46,901 bases of DNA from Myxococcales bacterium (GTDB taxonomy: Bacteria > Myxococcota > Myxococcia > Myxococcales > Myxococcaceae): contig JAUXRI010000256.1 of assembly GCA_030681895.1 (NCBI GenBank), positions 1 to 46,901 of the forward strand. The letters are read 5' to 3'. This document shows positions 1 to 7,691 of the stretch, piece by piece. The notes beneath the pieces are model-generated. The model saw only the letters and a program-made list of their open reading frames with translations, made no database searches and had not been told where the DNA came from. The first letter of the stretch is position 1, and every line of letters starts with the position of its first letter. Both the position numbers and the translations under genes were made by a program.

Positions 1-48
1 AGTCGGCACGCACTGTCCCGGCGAGCCAGGAAACCTGCCTGAGGGTGC
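1..48 (+). promoter_or_regulatory. Cobalamin (B12) riboswitch, 3' portion, cut by window edge
   Basis: The stretch at about 24-40 reads AGCCAGGAAACCTGCC, matching the conserved B12 box (consensus AGYCMGGAGACCKGCC) with one difference. It is preceded by CACTGT (11-16), the conserved element that normally lies just 5' of that box. The rest of the aptamer would lie left of the window. It sits directly upstream of a TonB-dependent receptor, the classic target of this riboswitch in Gram-negative bacteria, where cobalamin binding usually represses expression. The 5' half cannot be seen, so completeness is not shown. Confidence 0.8.
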
Positions 49-98
49 GGTGACTTCACGAGAGTCACCGTGTGGCCTTCTCTCTTCGCGGAAGAGAG
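49..98 (+). promoter_or_regulatory. Two perfect hairpins between the B12 box and the btuB start
   Basis: Hairpin 1 is GGTGACT (49-55) with AGTCACC (63-69), loop 7 nt. Hairpin 2 is CTCTCTTC (80-87) with GAAGAGAG (91-98), loop 3 nt. Neither is followed by a T-run, so they do not look like intrinsic terminators. Hairpin 2 ends just before the likely Shine-Dalgarno GAGG (101-104) of the ATG at 112. They probably form the riboswitch expression platform acting on translation; this is inferred from position. Confidence 0.5.
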
Positions 99-111
99 CA
101 GAGGGCGCTGC

Positions 112-2031
112 ATGCGGTGGTTCGTCGTCGCCAGCGTGGCCGTGTGGAGCGCCTCCGCGCTCGCCGCTGACGTCAGCGATGGTGGGGTGATTCCGCTCCC
201 ACCCGTCGTCGTTCCCCTCGGCGCTGCCGACGTTCCCAACGCGTCATCTCCAACGCAGCGCGACCCGTCGGCCACCACCACCGTCATCGAGACGAAGTCG
301 CGCGTCGCCGAAGCGAAGGACGCCGCTGAGCTCATCGCTGCCTCTCCCGGAGCCGTGCTGCAGGACCAGGGTGGCGCCGGCCAACGCAAGACGCTGTCAC
401 TCCGCGGCGCGTCTCCCAACGCCGTGCTCGTCCTCCTCGACGGCGTGCCCATCAACGGGCCCGGCAACGCGGTCGACTTGTCCCGTCTCCCCGTCGCGAT
501 GTTGGAGCGCCTCGAGGTCATGCGCGGCGCCGGCAGCCGCTACGGCCCGGGCGCCATGGGCGGCGTCGTCAACCTCGTCACCAAAGCCCCCGATGGCCAG
601 CGCGCCTTCGCCGACGTCTCGCAAGGCAGCTTCTGGACCACGACGGCGTCCCTCGGTGGCTCCACGCAAGTCCTCGGCGGAGAAGGCCTCGCGCTCGTGC
701 ACGGCCTGCGCAGCGACGGCAATTTCACCTACCGGTGGGATGACAAACCTGCACTCGATGGCAATGATTGGCCGTCGGCCGTTCGACAGAACAACCAGGC
801 GCTCCTCGGTGGAGGATTGCTGCGCTGGCGTCGCACCATCGGAAACTCCCGCGTCGACGTGGTGGGTGAAGGACTCTACGAGACGCGCGGACTCGCCGGC
901 CCCGTCCAGAACCCCAGCGCAGACGCCTCCCAGTCCACCGGCCGCGGCACGCTCTCCACGCGCGTCACCACCGCCTTCGACGACGGCGCGGAACTGCAAC
1001 TCCTCGGCTTCGGGCGCGTCGACTCCACGCTGCTTCGCGGCAGTCCCTTCGGCACGGGCCCGTACGGCCAGCTCGAGAGCTCCTTCGGCGCCGAGGCCGT
1101 CTACTCCCGCAAGGCCTTCACGCGGCACCGCTTCACCGGCCTGCTCTCGGGTGGCGGCGACTTCCTCCGCGAACCATCCGGCAAGAACCCATCCTGGGGC
1201 CGCTTCAGCGCGATGCTCGGTGACGAGGTGTCTCTTTTTGATGGGCGTCTCATGTTGGACGGCACCGCGCGCGTCGACGTCGCTGGGCCTTTCGTCGTCT
1301 TCTCTCCCAAGATCAGCGGCACCGTCTTCCTCCCGGCGGGCTTCGAGCTGCGCGCGTCGGGTGGGCAGGCGTCACGGCCTCCCGGGTTTCAGGAACTGTA
1401 CGTGATGCAGGGCACGCTGCTCCCGAACCCCGACTTGAAGCCCGAGCGCGGCCTGCTCGCCGATGTGAGCGCAGCGTGGAGGCACGAAAAAGTCACCGCT
1501 CAGGTGACTGGCTTCTACGGCCTCTACGAGAACCTCATCGCCTACGAGTACTACCCGCCAGTCCTCGCCAAGCCCTACAACTTCGCCGCGGCGCAGACGG
1601 CCGGACTCGAGGTCGAAGGCGCGTTCTCTCCCGCGTCGTGGCTCGAGGCGCAGGCCAGCTACACGTACCTCGCCACCCAGAACCTCAAGGACGACCCGCG
1701 CTACTACCTGAAGGCGCTCCCGTACCGCCCACGCCACCGCGTCACCGGCCGAGTCGTCGCGGGACCCGACTGGCTCAAGGCGCGTGCCGAGGTCCTGCTG
1801 CAGTCGGAGCAATTCACCAACCGCACCGAAGCCGTCGCCCTGCCCGCCCGCGCGTTCGTGAATGTGGGCATTGCCGCGACGCCGTGGAAGAACCCGCGCG
1901 TGACGATGGCTTTCGACGTGAAGAACCTGCTCGACGTGCACAGCCAGGACCTCGACGGCTACCCGCTGCCGCCGCGCGCAGCGTTTTTGTCTCTCGCGGT
2001 GGCGTGGGACGCAGGGCGTAAGGAGCAGTGA
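112..2031 (+). CDS. btuB: TonB-dependent outer-membrane receptor, BtuB-like (cobalamin uptake)
   Basis: About 639 aa. The ATG at 112 is preferred over the GTG at 70 because it gives a clean Sec signal peptide (MRWFVVAS... cleaved after SALA) and has GAGG at 7 nt spacing; the GTG at 70 lies at the edge of a regulatory hairpin. A plug domain follows (roughly residues 50-160) with typical motifs such as LSLRGASPN, VLLDGVPING and GAMGGVVNLVT, then a long beta-barrel with TonB-receptor signatures (RPPGFQELY, NPDLKPERG) and a C-terminal strand. It would sit in the outer membrane and import a large ligand with TonB energy. The upstream B12 riboswitch makes vitamin B12 or another corrinoid the likely substrate. 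It is coupled to the next lipoprotein gene by a one-base TGATG overlap. The family is certain; the substrate is inferred from the riboswitch. Confidence 0.85.
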   Translation: MRWFVVASVAVWSASALAADVSDGGVIPLPPVVVPLGAADVPNASSPTQRDPSATTTVIETKSRVAEAKDAAELIAASPGAVLQDQGGAGQRKTLSLRGASPNAVLVLLDGVPINGPGNAVDLSRLPVAMLERLEVMRGAGSRYGPGAMGGVVNLVTKAPDGQRAFADVSQGSFWTTTASLGGSTQVLGGEGLALVHGLRSDGNFTYRWDDKPALDGNDWPSAVRQNNQALLGGGLLRWRRTIGNSRVDVVGEGLYETRGLAGPVQNPSADASQSTGRGTLSTRVTTAFDDGAELQLLGFGRVDSTLLRGSPFGTGPYGQLESSFGAEAVYSRKAFTRHRFTGLLSGGGDFLREPSGKNPSWGRFSAMLGDEVSLFDGRLMLDGTARVDVAGPFVVFSPKISGTVFLPAGFELRASGGQASRPPGFQELYVMQGTLLPNPDLKPERGLLADVSAAWRHEKVTAQVTGFYGLYENLIAYEYYPPVLAKPYNFAAAQTAGLEVEGAFSPASWLEAQASYTYLATQNLKDDPRYYLKALPYRPRHRVTGRVVAGPDWLKARAEVLLQSEQFTNRTEAVALPARAFVNVGIAATPWKNPRVTMAFDVKNLLDVHSQDLDGYPLPPRAAFLSLAVAWDAGRKEQ

Positions 2032-3626
2032 TGAAGTCTTCGAGGCGTGTGGTGGCGATGGCGTTGGTGGCGGGCGTGTTGGCGCTCACGGGGTGTCCCG
2101 ACACGGGCATCGTGTGTCGCGCGGGCACCAACCGGTGCGGCACGGGCTGCGCCGACTACACGTCGGACCGGCGCAACTGCGGCGGCTGCGGCCAGGCGTG
2201 CGCCGAGGGCCAGGTCTGCTCAGCGAGTTCATGCGTGTGTCAGGCGGGCTCGACGTTGTGTGACGGCCGCTGCGTCACGACGGCCACCAACCCGACGGCG
2301 TGTGGCGGCTGCGGCATCGCCTGCGCGGCGGGCCAGGTCTGCGAGCTGAGCCAGTGCAAGTCGTCGTGCACGCTCGGCGTCAGCACGCGCTGCGGAGATT
2401 CCTGTGTCGACACCGCGAACGACGTCGGCAACTGCGGCGGCTGCGCGTTGGCGTGTCAGGCCGGCCAGAAGTGCGTGGCGGGCGGTTGCACCTCGGACGT
2501 CGTGGTGGCGTGCTTCTCGTCGGGCCAGGTGACGGGGTTGTCGGCGTCGTCGCTCCAGCGTGGCCCGCTCGCGGACCTCGGCACGGGGCCCGCCGCGCTC
2601 GCGACGATGAACGGCGTGTTGCTCGCGGCCGACGGCATCGACCGCAAGCTGAACCAGGCCGACCTGCCCGCAGGCAGCGCCTCGTATCGGGAGCTGATCA
2701 ACCGCTCCATCGCGACGGGCTCCGTGCCCAACCAGGTGCTCGTCGATGGAGACTTCGTCTACGTGGTGAACGCACAGAGCAGCACGCTCCAGGTCGCGCG
2801 GCGCGGCGCGAGTGATGGCGACGCCGGCCTCGTGCTCACCACCGTGCAGGAGCTCGTCTTCGGCACCAACACGTTTCCTCAAGGCGCGGCGAAGGTCGGC
2901 AGCTCCCTCTGGGTGCCGCTCTACGGAGGTTACGGCTCAGGCACCGCCGACGCTGGCCAGCGCGTCATCGAGGTGAACATCGAGAACCCGGCGAGCCTCA
3001 GCATCGCTGGCGAGGTGTCACTGAAGAACCTCGACCTGAAGGCGTTCGATGGCGGCACTCCGGTGGCGCGCCCGTTCGCCATCGTCGCGCAGCGCGGGCA
3101 GCTCTACGTCGCGCTCAACAACTTCAACGCCGAGTGCAACCCCATCTGCGTGCCCGGTGGCCCTGGCCTGCTCGCGAAGATTGATCCGACGACGAAGGCC
3201 GTGACGGTCATCGACCTCGGCGCCGACGCCTGCCTCAACCCACAGTGGGTGGCGACGATGGGTGACGCGCTCGTCGTCTCGTGTGGTGGCCAGGCTGTCT
3301 ACTCGGGCCAGGACTTCGTCTTGACGTCGGTCGCGCAAGCGGGCGTCGTGGTACTCGACGCGATGGACCGGCGCGTGGCGACGTGGGCGCCGGTGGCTCC
3401 GTCGTGTGGAGATGGCGGCGTGTGTCCGCTGTTCCTGCCGGGACGCTTCGCGGTGAAGGGCTCGAGCGTGTTCCTTGGCGACCAGAACGCAGGCCGCCTC
3501 GTGGTGCTCGACTTCGCCGATGGTGGCCTCGTGGAGCGCCGCGGCCCTGCGCGCAATGACGGCCTCGCGGTGTGCCCCGTGAACGCGTCAGGCATCGCGA
3601 ACGTCGCTGACGTGCTCGCGCCGTAG
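2031..3626 (+). CDS. Cys-rich beta-propeller lipoprotein, candidate BtuB surface partner
   Basis: About 531 aa. The ATG at 2031 shares one base with the btuB stop and has AAGGAG five bases upstream. The signal peptide ends in a lipobox (ALTGC). Residues about 25-150 carry three Stig1-like cysteine modules (NCGGCGQAC, ACGGCGIAC, NCGGCALAC, each followed by GQxC). The rest shows repeating blade-like strands (for example VDGDFVYVVNA, QRGQLYVALNN, KGSSVFLGDQN), consistent with a YncE-type beta-propeller. Surface lipoproteins with a propeller fold (BtuG in Bacteroides) cap BtuB and bind B12 tightly. Translational coupling to btuB suggests a similar job here. That role is an inference from context and predicted fold, not from sequence identity. 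The Cys modules may be a spacer or protein-binding region. Confidence 0.75.
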   Translation: MKSSRRVVAMALVAGVLALTGCPDTGIVCRAGTNRCGTGCADYTSDRRNCGGCGQACAEGQVCSASSCVCQAGSTLCDGRCVTTATNPTACGGCGIACAAGQVCELSQCKSSCTLGVSTRCGDSCVDTANDVGNCGGCALACQAGQKCVAGGCTSDVVVACFSSGQVTGLSASSLQRGPLADLGTGPAALATMNGVLLAADGIDRKLNQADLPAGSASYRELINRSIATGSVPNQVLVDGDFVYVVNAQSSTLQVARRGASDGDAGLVLTTVQELVFGTNTFPQGAAKVGSSLWVPLYGGYGSGTADAGQRVIEVNIENPASLSIAGEVSLKNLDLKAFDGGTPVARPFAIVAQRGQLYVALNNFNAECNPICVPGGPGLLAKIDPTTKAVTVIDLGADACLNPQWVATMGDALVVSCGGQAVYSGQDFVLTSVAQAGVVVLDAMDRRVATWAPVAPSCGDGGVCPLFLPGRFAVKGSSVFLGDQNAGRLVVLDFADGGLVERRGPARNDGLAVCPVNASGIANVADVLAP

Positions 3627-3810
3627 TCGATGAGCCGCGCTGCACCGAACGCGAGCTGACGTGCTCGCCAGAGTCGCGGCGACGACGGCGCGCTTCATCG
3701 AACGCGTGCTGACGGAGTTGCCGGAGCTCAGCGCTCCCCATCGACGGCCACCCGCTGAAGGCCGCCCCCGCCCCTGCGTCGCTCGCTCCACCAGGTGTAG
3801 TCTGCGCGCG

Positions 3811-4419
3811 GTGAAGAACTTCTTCGTCGTGCTCGCGCTCATCAGCCTGTTCGTCTCCACCTCGGCGTGGGCGTGCGACGACGGCTCTCCAGTCACCACC
3901 ATCGTCGGGCTCCTCACCGCAGACCGGGTGCTCGTTCGTGAGGAGCGCTTCGGGGGCGCCCGCATTCGCCTCTACGTGCTCGACCTCGCGAAGAACAAGG
4001 TGACGGAGTTCGACACCATCCTCGACGAGTCCGATGAGGAAGCCGACCGTCAGAAGCTGCGCGCTTCACGTTGGAAGGCGGCCGAGACGGCGCTGAAGAA
4101 ACAGGGCCTCGTCTTGAAGACGCTCCCCGTGCAGAAGCTGCCGCTCGTGCTGAAGGGCGTGAGCGTGAAGAGCGTGTCGTCCTTCGACTCCGACACCGGG
4201 TGCGGCGAAAGTGAGCTCGTCGCGGTGCGCGGCACCTCGAGCCAGAAGCTCGACTCCACCGGGTATTGCGGAGCGAGCGACACGAGCTCGTTCGCAGGCG
4301 TGGTCGTCACTCCCGACGAGCGCTTCGTCATTCCGATGCTCTCGTCCGGCTGCCTCGACGAGCCGATGAAGTGGATGCGGGCGATCGCCGTCGCGTCGTT
4401 CGTGGGGACGAAGAAGTAG
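3811..4419 (+). CDS. Hypothetical secreted protein
   Basis: About 202 aa from a GTG at 3811. The frame is open further upstream to 3661, but starting at 3811 gives a clear Sec signal peptide (MKNFFVVLALISLFVS, cleavage near AWA-C) while the upstream part is Arg/Pro-rich and looks non-coding. An Ala-Trp-Ala-Cys junction could also be read as an atypical lipobox. The mature protein has a charged middle (about 60-100, Lys/Glu-rich) and a pair of Cys in DTGCGES and YCGAS that might form a disulfide. I do not recognise a family. It lies about 180 bp downstream of the propeller lipoprotein and may be expressed separately. Confidence 0.6.
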   Translation: MKNFFVVLALISLFVSTSAWACDDGSPVTTIVGLLTADRVLVREERFGGARIRLYVLDLAKNKVTEFDTILDESDEEADRQKLRASRWKAAETALKKQGLVLKTLPVQKLPLVLKGVSVKSVSSFDSDTGCGESELVAVRGTSSQKLDSTGYCGASDTSSFAGVVVTPDERFVIPMLSSGCLDEPMKWMRAIAVASFVGTKK

Positions 4420-4443
4420 CGCCTGACATCGAAGGAGACGCGC

Positions 4444-4986
4444 ATGCGCTGGTTCGATGCCCCGCCCTGTGTCCCGCTCGACGTCGTCGAGGCCACCGAT
4501 GACCGGCTCCTGCTCCGCGGGCCCACGGCCGGCGCACGTGCGGTCGGCGGGTTCAACGCCGCGATGGGTGGCGTCGCGGCTGCGGTGGGACTGCGCCTGC
4601 TTCGGCTGCCGTTGCCCGGCCCCATGAAGCTGGTCCCGCTGGGCTTCGCTGCGGTCGGCGGGCTGATGGCAGCGGTCGGGGCGTCGCGCGCGGTGTCGCA
4701 AGTGTCCATCGAGGTGACGACTCGCGGCCTCGACTTTCGCTGGCGGCTGGGACCGCTGCCTGAGCGCTCGGTTCACCTCGACGCAGGCCAGCTCGCAGCG
4801 CTCGAGGTCAAGACCCACGTGCACGCCGAGCGGTCGTCTCGTTTCGGCGAAGGGGCCGCGGTGTACGAATACCGCCTCGTCGCCATCACGAAAGATGGGC
4901 GCGCGCTCACCGTCGACACGCACGGCACGCACGCGCAGGCCGAACTGCGGAAGCAGGCCATCGAAGCCCGTCTTCGGCGCGCGTAG
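4444..4986 (+). CDS. Hypothetical membrane protein with PH-like soluble part
   Basis: 180 aa. The start ATG has GAAGGAG about 7 nt upstream. An N-terminal segment (1-30) precedes a Gly/Ala/Leu-rich region (about 33-82) able to form two membrane helices. The remainder (about 85-180) alternates strands and ends in a helix, resembling small bacterial PH-like or membrane-flanked proteins. No catalytic motif is seen. It follows the secreted protein by 24 bp on the same strand, so the two may be co-transcribed. Function unknown. Confidence 0.6.
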   Translation: MRWFDAPPCVPLDVVEATDDRLLLRGPTAGARAVGGFNAAMGGVAAAVGLRLLRLPLPGPMKLVPLGFAAVGGLMAAVGASRAVSQVSIEVTTRGLDFRWRLGPLPERSVHLDAGQLAALEVKTHVHAERSSRFGEGAAVYEYRLVAITKDGRALTVDTHGTHAQAELRKQAIEARLRRA

Positions 4987-4989
4987 GCC

Positions 4990-5310
4990 TCAAGGGCCGA
5001 GCAGCGTGTCGATGGCCCTGCGGCTGACGTTCCCGACGAGCTGACCAATCGGCCGGCCCTGCCGAAACGCAATCAACGTCGGCAGCGAGCGCACGCCGAA
5101 CCGGTTCGCGACAGCCTGTTGCGAGTCGACGTCGACGCTCAGCACTGTCACCTCGGCGCGCTCGTTCACCAGCTTCTCGAGCGTGGGCTGGAGCGCATGA
5201 CACGGCGCGCACCAGGCTCCGGTGAACTTCACCAACACCAGCGCAGCCGCGCGCAGCTCGGCATCGAAGTGCTGCTCATCGGTCTCTTTGAGGCGGGCGT
5301 GAGGCGTCAT
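4990..5310 (-). CDS. Thioredoxin-family protein
   Basis: 106 aa, starting at the ATG on the minus strand at 5310. A longer frame upstream lies inside the sigma-factor gene and is a shadow. It has the thioredoxin active site WCAPC (residues 33-37, against WCGPC in classical thioredoxin), a following helix, strand VLSVDVD, and the cis-proline loop SLPTLIAF. There is no signal peptide, so it is probably a cytoplasmic dithiol/disulfide exchanger. Its start lies 35 bp inside the 3' end of the ECF sigma gene, implying translational coupling. Whether it serves the sigma factor or the nearby cytochrome locus is unknown. Confidence 0.88.
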   Translation of the reverse strand: MTPHARLKETDEQHFDAELRAAALVLVKFTGAWCAPCHALQPTLEKLVNERAEVTVLSVDVDSQQAVANRFGVRSLPTLIAFRQGRPIGQLVGNVSRRAIDTLLGP

Positions 5311-5857
5311 GCGCCTCAGTGCCGCCCACCACCTCGAGTGTGTCATCGAGGGCGACGCGCAGGTGCTGTCGCGCGCGCTTGAGCCGGCTGCGCACGGCGT
5401 CGTGAGACAGCGCGAGGTGCTCGGCAATCTCCACGCTGGTGAAGCCCTCGACCGAGAGCAGAAAGGCGACCCGGTCGGTGCGCGACAACGTCATCAGCGC
5501 GTCACCCAGGCGCGCGGCGAGCTCACGACGTTCGGCCACCACCGCCGGGTCGTCGCAGGCGCAGGGAGCCTCGGGCAGTGCGTCGGCGCGCGCCGCGACG
5601 GCGTTCAACCGGTAACAACTGCGGGCCACCAGCGTCGAGAGCCACGCGAGCGGCGCACCGTCACCCCGAATGCCCGTCATCGCCGTGCTGGCCACCAACA
5701 GCGCCTGCTGCACCGCGTCCTCCGCGTCGGCGGCGAGGTGACACTGCCGTCGCGCCACCGCCATCAGCTTCTGGGAGGACTCGCGCACGAAGCGGTCGAG
5801 CGCGAGCAGGTCGCCTGACTGCATCAGCACGAGGAGCGTGGTTTCGGACGTCGGCAT
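5276..5857 (-). CDS. ECF-type RNA polymerase sigma factor
   Basis: 193 aa. Region 2 (about 20-90) contains the DAEDAVQQALL motif typical of sigma-70 region 2.2. Region 4 (about 115-175) shows a helix-turn-helix (FTSVEIAEHLALSHDAVRSR) followed by LKRARQHLR. It lacks regions 1 and 3, as expected for an ECF sigma factor directing RNA polymerase to a small regulon. Its 3' end overlaps the thioredoxin gene by 35 bp. No anti-sigma factor with a zinc motif or membrane helix is adjacent, so control is unclear. It lies on the same strand as, and 110 bp downstream of, the 23-haem cytochrome gene. Confidence 0.88.
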   Translation of the reverse strand: MPTSETTLLVLMQSGDLLALDRFVRESSQKLMAVARRQCHLAADAEDAVQQALLVASTAMTGIRGDGAPLAWLSTLVARSCYRLNAVAARADALPEAPCACDDPAVVAERRELAARLGDALMTLSRTDRVAFLLSVEGFTSVEIAEHLALSHDAVRSRLKRARQHLRVALDDTLEVVGGTEAHDASRPPQRDR

Positions 5858-5967
5858 GATGACGTGGTGTCGTCGGCGCGCAGAAGTGTGTCACGGCAGC
5901 CCGCGGTCCGGCGTGCTTCACCGAGCCAGGGACGTCGACGACGTGAAAGCGTTGGAAAGGCCGCTGA

Positions 5968-7467
5968 CTACCGGCCGGCGTCGCGACCCGGCCCGGCGTT
6001 CGTGAAGAGATGACACCCCGCGCACTGCGTCGGCGGCGTCTCGTGCGTCTCTTTCTTCAGCGCCTTGTGACACGACTTGCACGTCGCCGGCCCATGCCCG
6101 GGGTCTGGCGTGTGCGGCGCGTGGCACTTCTCGCACTCCTGGTGCTCCTTCACCGCGTGGAGCGCCGGGAGCTTCTTCACCGCGTGACACTCGGTGCACG
6201 TCTTCAGCACCGCGCCGGAGTGGTGCTCGTGGCAGCTCTTGCACTCGGTATGGCCGGCCTGCAGCGGCTTCTTCTTCTCATGACACGACAGACACGCCTT
6301 CGGTTCGGCGGGCGCTCCGTGCGGTTGGTTGAGATGACAGCTCGTGCAGTCCCTGTGGCCCTTGACGTCCTTGATGCGGGCGACCTCGACGAAGCGCTGG
6401 TCGTGACAGCTCTTGCACTCGCGCTGCGTCTTCGGCTTCGCGTCGTGAGGCTCGTGACAGTCGTCGCACTGCACCTTCTCGCCGTGCACGATGGCCGCAG
6501 TGAAGGGCGCCTTGTCGTGACAGCTGATGCACGAGAGGGCCAGCTTCCCGGCGTGCTTCGGGTCGTGAACCGGGTGGCAGCCGAGGCACGTCTTGCCGTC
6601 AGCCGACTTCGGGTGCTTCACCACCTCGTCCTTGTGGCAGCTCTGGCACGTGACGGGCGCCGAGCGCGGCTGGTGGGGGCGGTGGCAGTCGGTGCATTGG
6701 TCGTGCTCCGACGCACCCATCACCTTCGTGTCCTGGTGACACTGGCGGCACGCCTTCACCTGGTGCCGGTCGAACTGGTGCGCGATGTGGCAGCTGCCGC
6801 AACCGACGTGGCCAGGCGAGAACAGCGCTTCTTTCGGGACGCGGGCTGACGCCGTCATCGTCGGCTTGAGGTGACACGTCGCGCACATGCCGCTCGCGGC
6901 CGAGGCCTCGGTGTGGTGCTCGTGGCAGTTCATGCACTTCTCGGCGAGCGTGTCGCCCTTGGCGCCGTGCTTGAGCGACACCTCGTGGCACTGCGAGCAC
7001 TCGGCGGACTGCGTGAAGGGCTCGAGGTGCGGCCGGTGGCACTGCTGGCACTCCGACTTGTGCACCGTCACCGCGGCGAGCTCGCCCTGTGCCTTCTGGT
7101 GACATTCGAAGCACATCCACTTCTCGAAGCGTTGGGGCACCGTCTTCGCCATGAAGGGGTGGCAGGTCAGACAGGTGAGGTCGACGCCCGCGTCGAGCGG
7201 GTGGTGCTGCTTCATCTGGTCCTTGTGACAGGACTGGCAGAGGTCGGCGGGCGGGGTGCCGAAGCCTGCGTCATTCACGACGTGACAGTCGCGGCACCGC
7301 ACCTGGTCTTTGCCCTTGAGGTTCAGGTGCTGCTCGTGCCCCGGAGCGTTCTTCGCGAGCCGGTACTGCTGCGGCACCATCGCGAGGCCGCCGTCTTGAG
7401 GAACGGGCAAGACTCCACACGCCGAGACGGCGACCAACGACACCACGAGGGAGAGGCGAGAGCTCAA
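5968..7467 (-). CDS. 23-haem c-type cytochrome lipoprotein
   Basis: 499 aa. I count 23 CXXCH haem-attachment motifs from CRDCH near residue 58 to CAGCH near 485, about one per 22 residues, with extra His pairs (EHH, RPH, APH) as likely distal ligands. The N-terminus has a lipobox (VSAC), so it should be exported and lipidated. The start is a TTG overlapping the stop of the upstream small membrane gene (TTGA). Such proteins act as electron wires in the periplasm or on the outer membrane. It is the last gene of a four-gene leftward operon with the OmcA/MtrC-like and NapC-like cytochromes, so it probably moves electrons between the inner-membrane quinol oxidase and the outer membrane. It matches no family I can name confidently beyond multihaem cytochrome c. 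Confidence 0.92.
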   Translation of the reverse strand: MSSRLSLVVSLVAVSACGVLPVPQDGGLAMVPQQYRLAKNAPGHEQHLNLKGKDQVRCRDCHVVNDAGFGTPPADLCQSCHKDQMKQHHPLDAGVDLTCLTCHPFMAKTVPQRFEKWMCFECHQKAQGELAAVTVHKSECQQCHRPHLEPFTQSAECSQCHEVSLKHGAKGDTLAEKCMNCHEHHTEASAASGMCATCHLKPTMTASARVPKEALFSPGHVGCGSCHIAHQFDRHQVKACRQCHQDTKVMGASEHDQCTDCHRPHQPRSAPVTCQSCHKDEVVKHPKSADGKTCLGCHPVHDPKHAGKLALSCISCHDKAPFTAAIVHGEKVQCDDCHEPHDAKPKTQRECKSCHDQRFVEVARIKDVKGHRDCTSCHLNQPHGAPAEPKACLSCHEKKKPLQAGHTECKSCHEHHSGAVLKTCTECHAVKKLPALHAVKEHQECEKCHAPHTPDPGHGPATCKSCHKALKKETHETPPTQCAGCHLFTNAGPGRDAGR

Positions 7468-7691
7468 GGGCGTCGGGCTGCCACGTCAGCGGCGATGGAG
7501 AGACCGAACAACAGACACGCGAATACGCCGATGCCCTGCGCGAGCGACATCGACAGCACGACGGGAATCGGAGTGCCCGCCAACACACCAGCCACCATCA
7601 GGCCCAGCGCGATGAGGCCCAGGAACGCGGCGACACGCAGCGCCCGCATGATGGGCCACTTCGAGAACAGCTTCATCAGCTTGCCCGTCAT
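7464..7691 (-). CDS. Small two-helix membrane protein in cytochrome operon
   Basis: 75 aa from the ATG at 7691 (the frame is open to 7841, but the upstream part is antisense-like coding inside the NapC gene). It overlaps the NapC-like stop by 4 bp and its own stop overlaps the 23-haem start. The sequence is basic at the N-terminus (MTGKLMKLFSKWP) then has two hydrophobic helices (about 15-37 and 42-65) and no Cys or His. It could be an accessory or anchoring subunit of the quinol-oxidising complex. The call rests on tight overlap with both neighbours. Confidence 0.65.
   Translation of the reverse strand: MTGKLMKLFSKWPIMRALRVAAFLGLIALGLMVAGVLAGTPIPVVLSMSLAQGIGVFACLLFGLSIAADVAARRP

Noticed and set aside
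5858..5967. Intrinsic terminator between the 23-haem gene and the sigma gene
   Set aside because: No stem followed by a T-run on the minus strand was found, so read-through cannot be excluded and no terminator is claimed.
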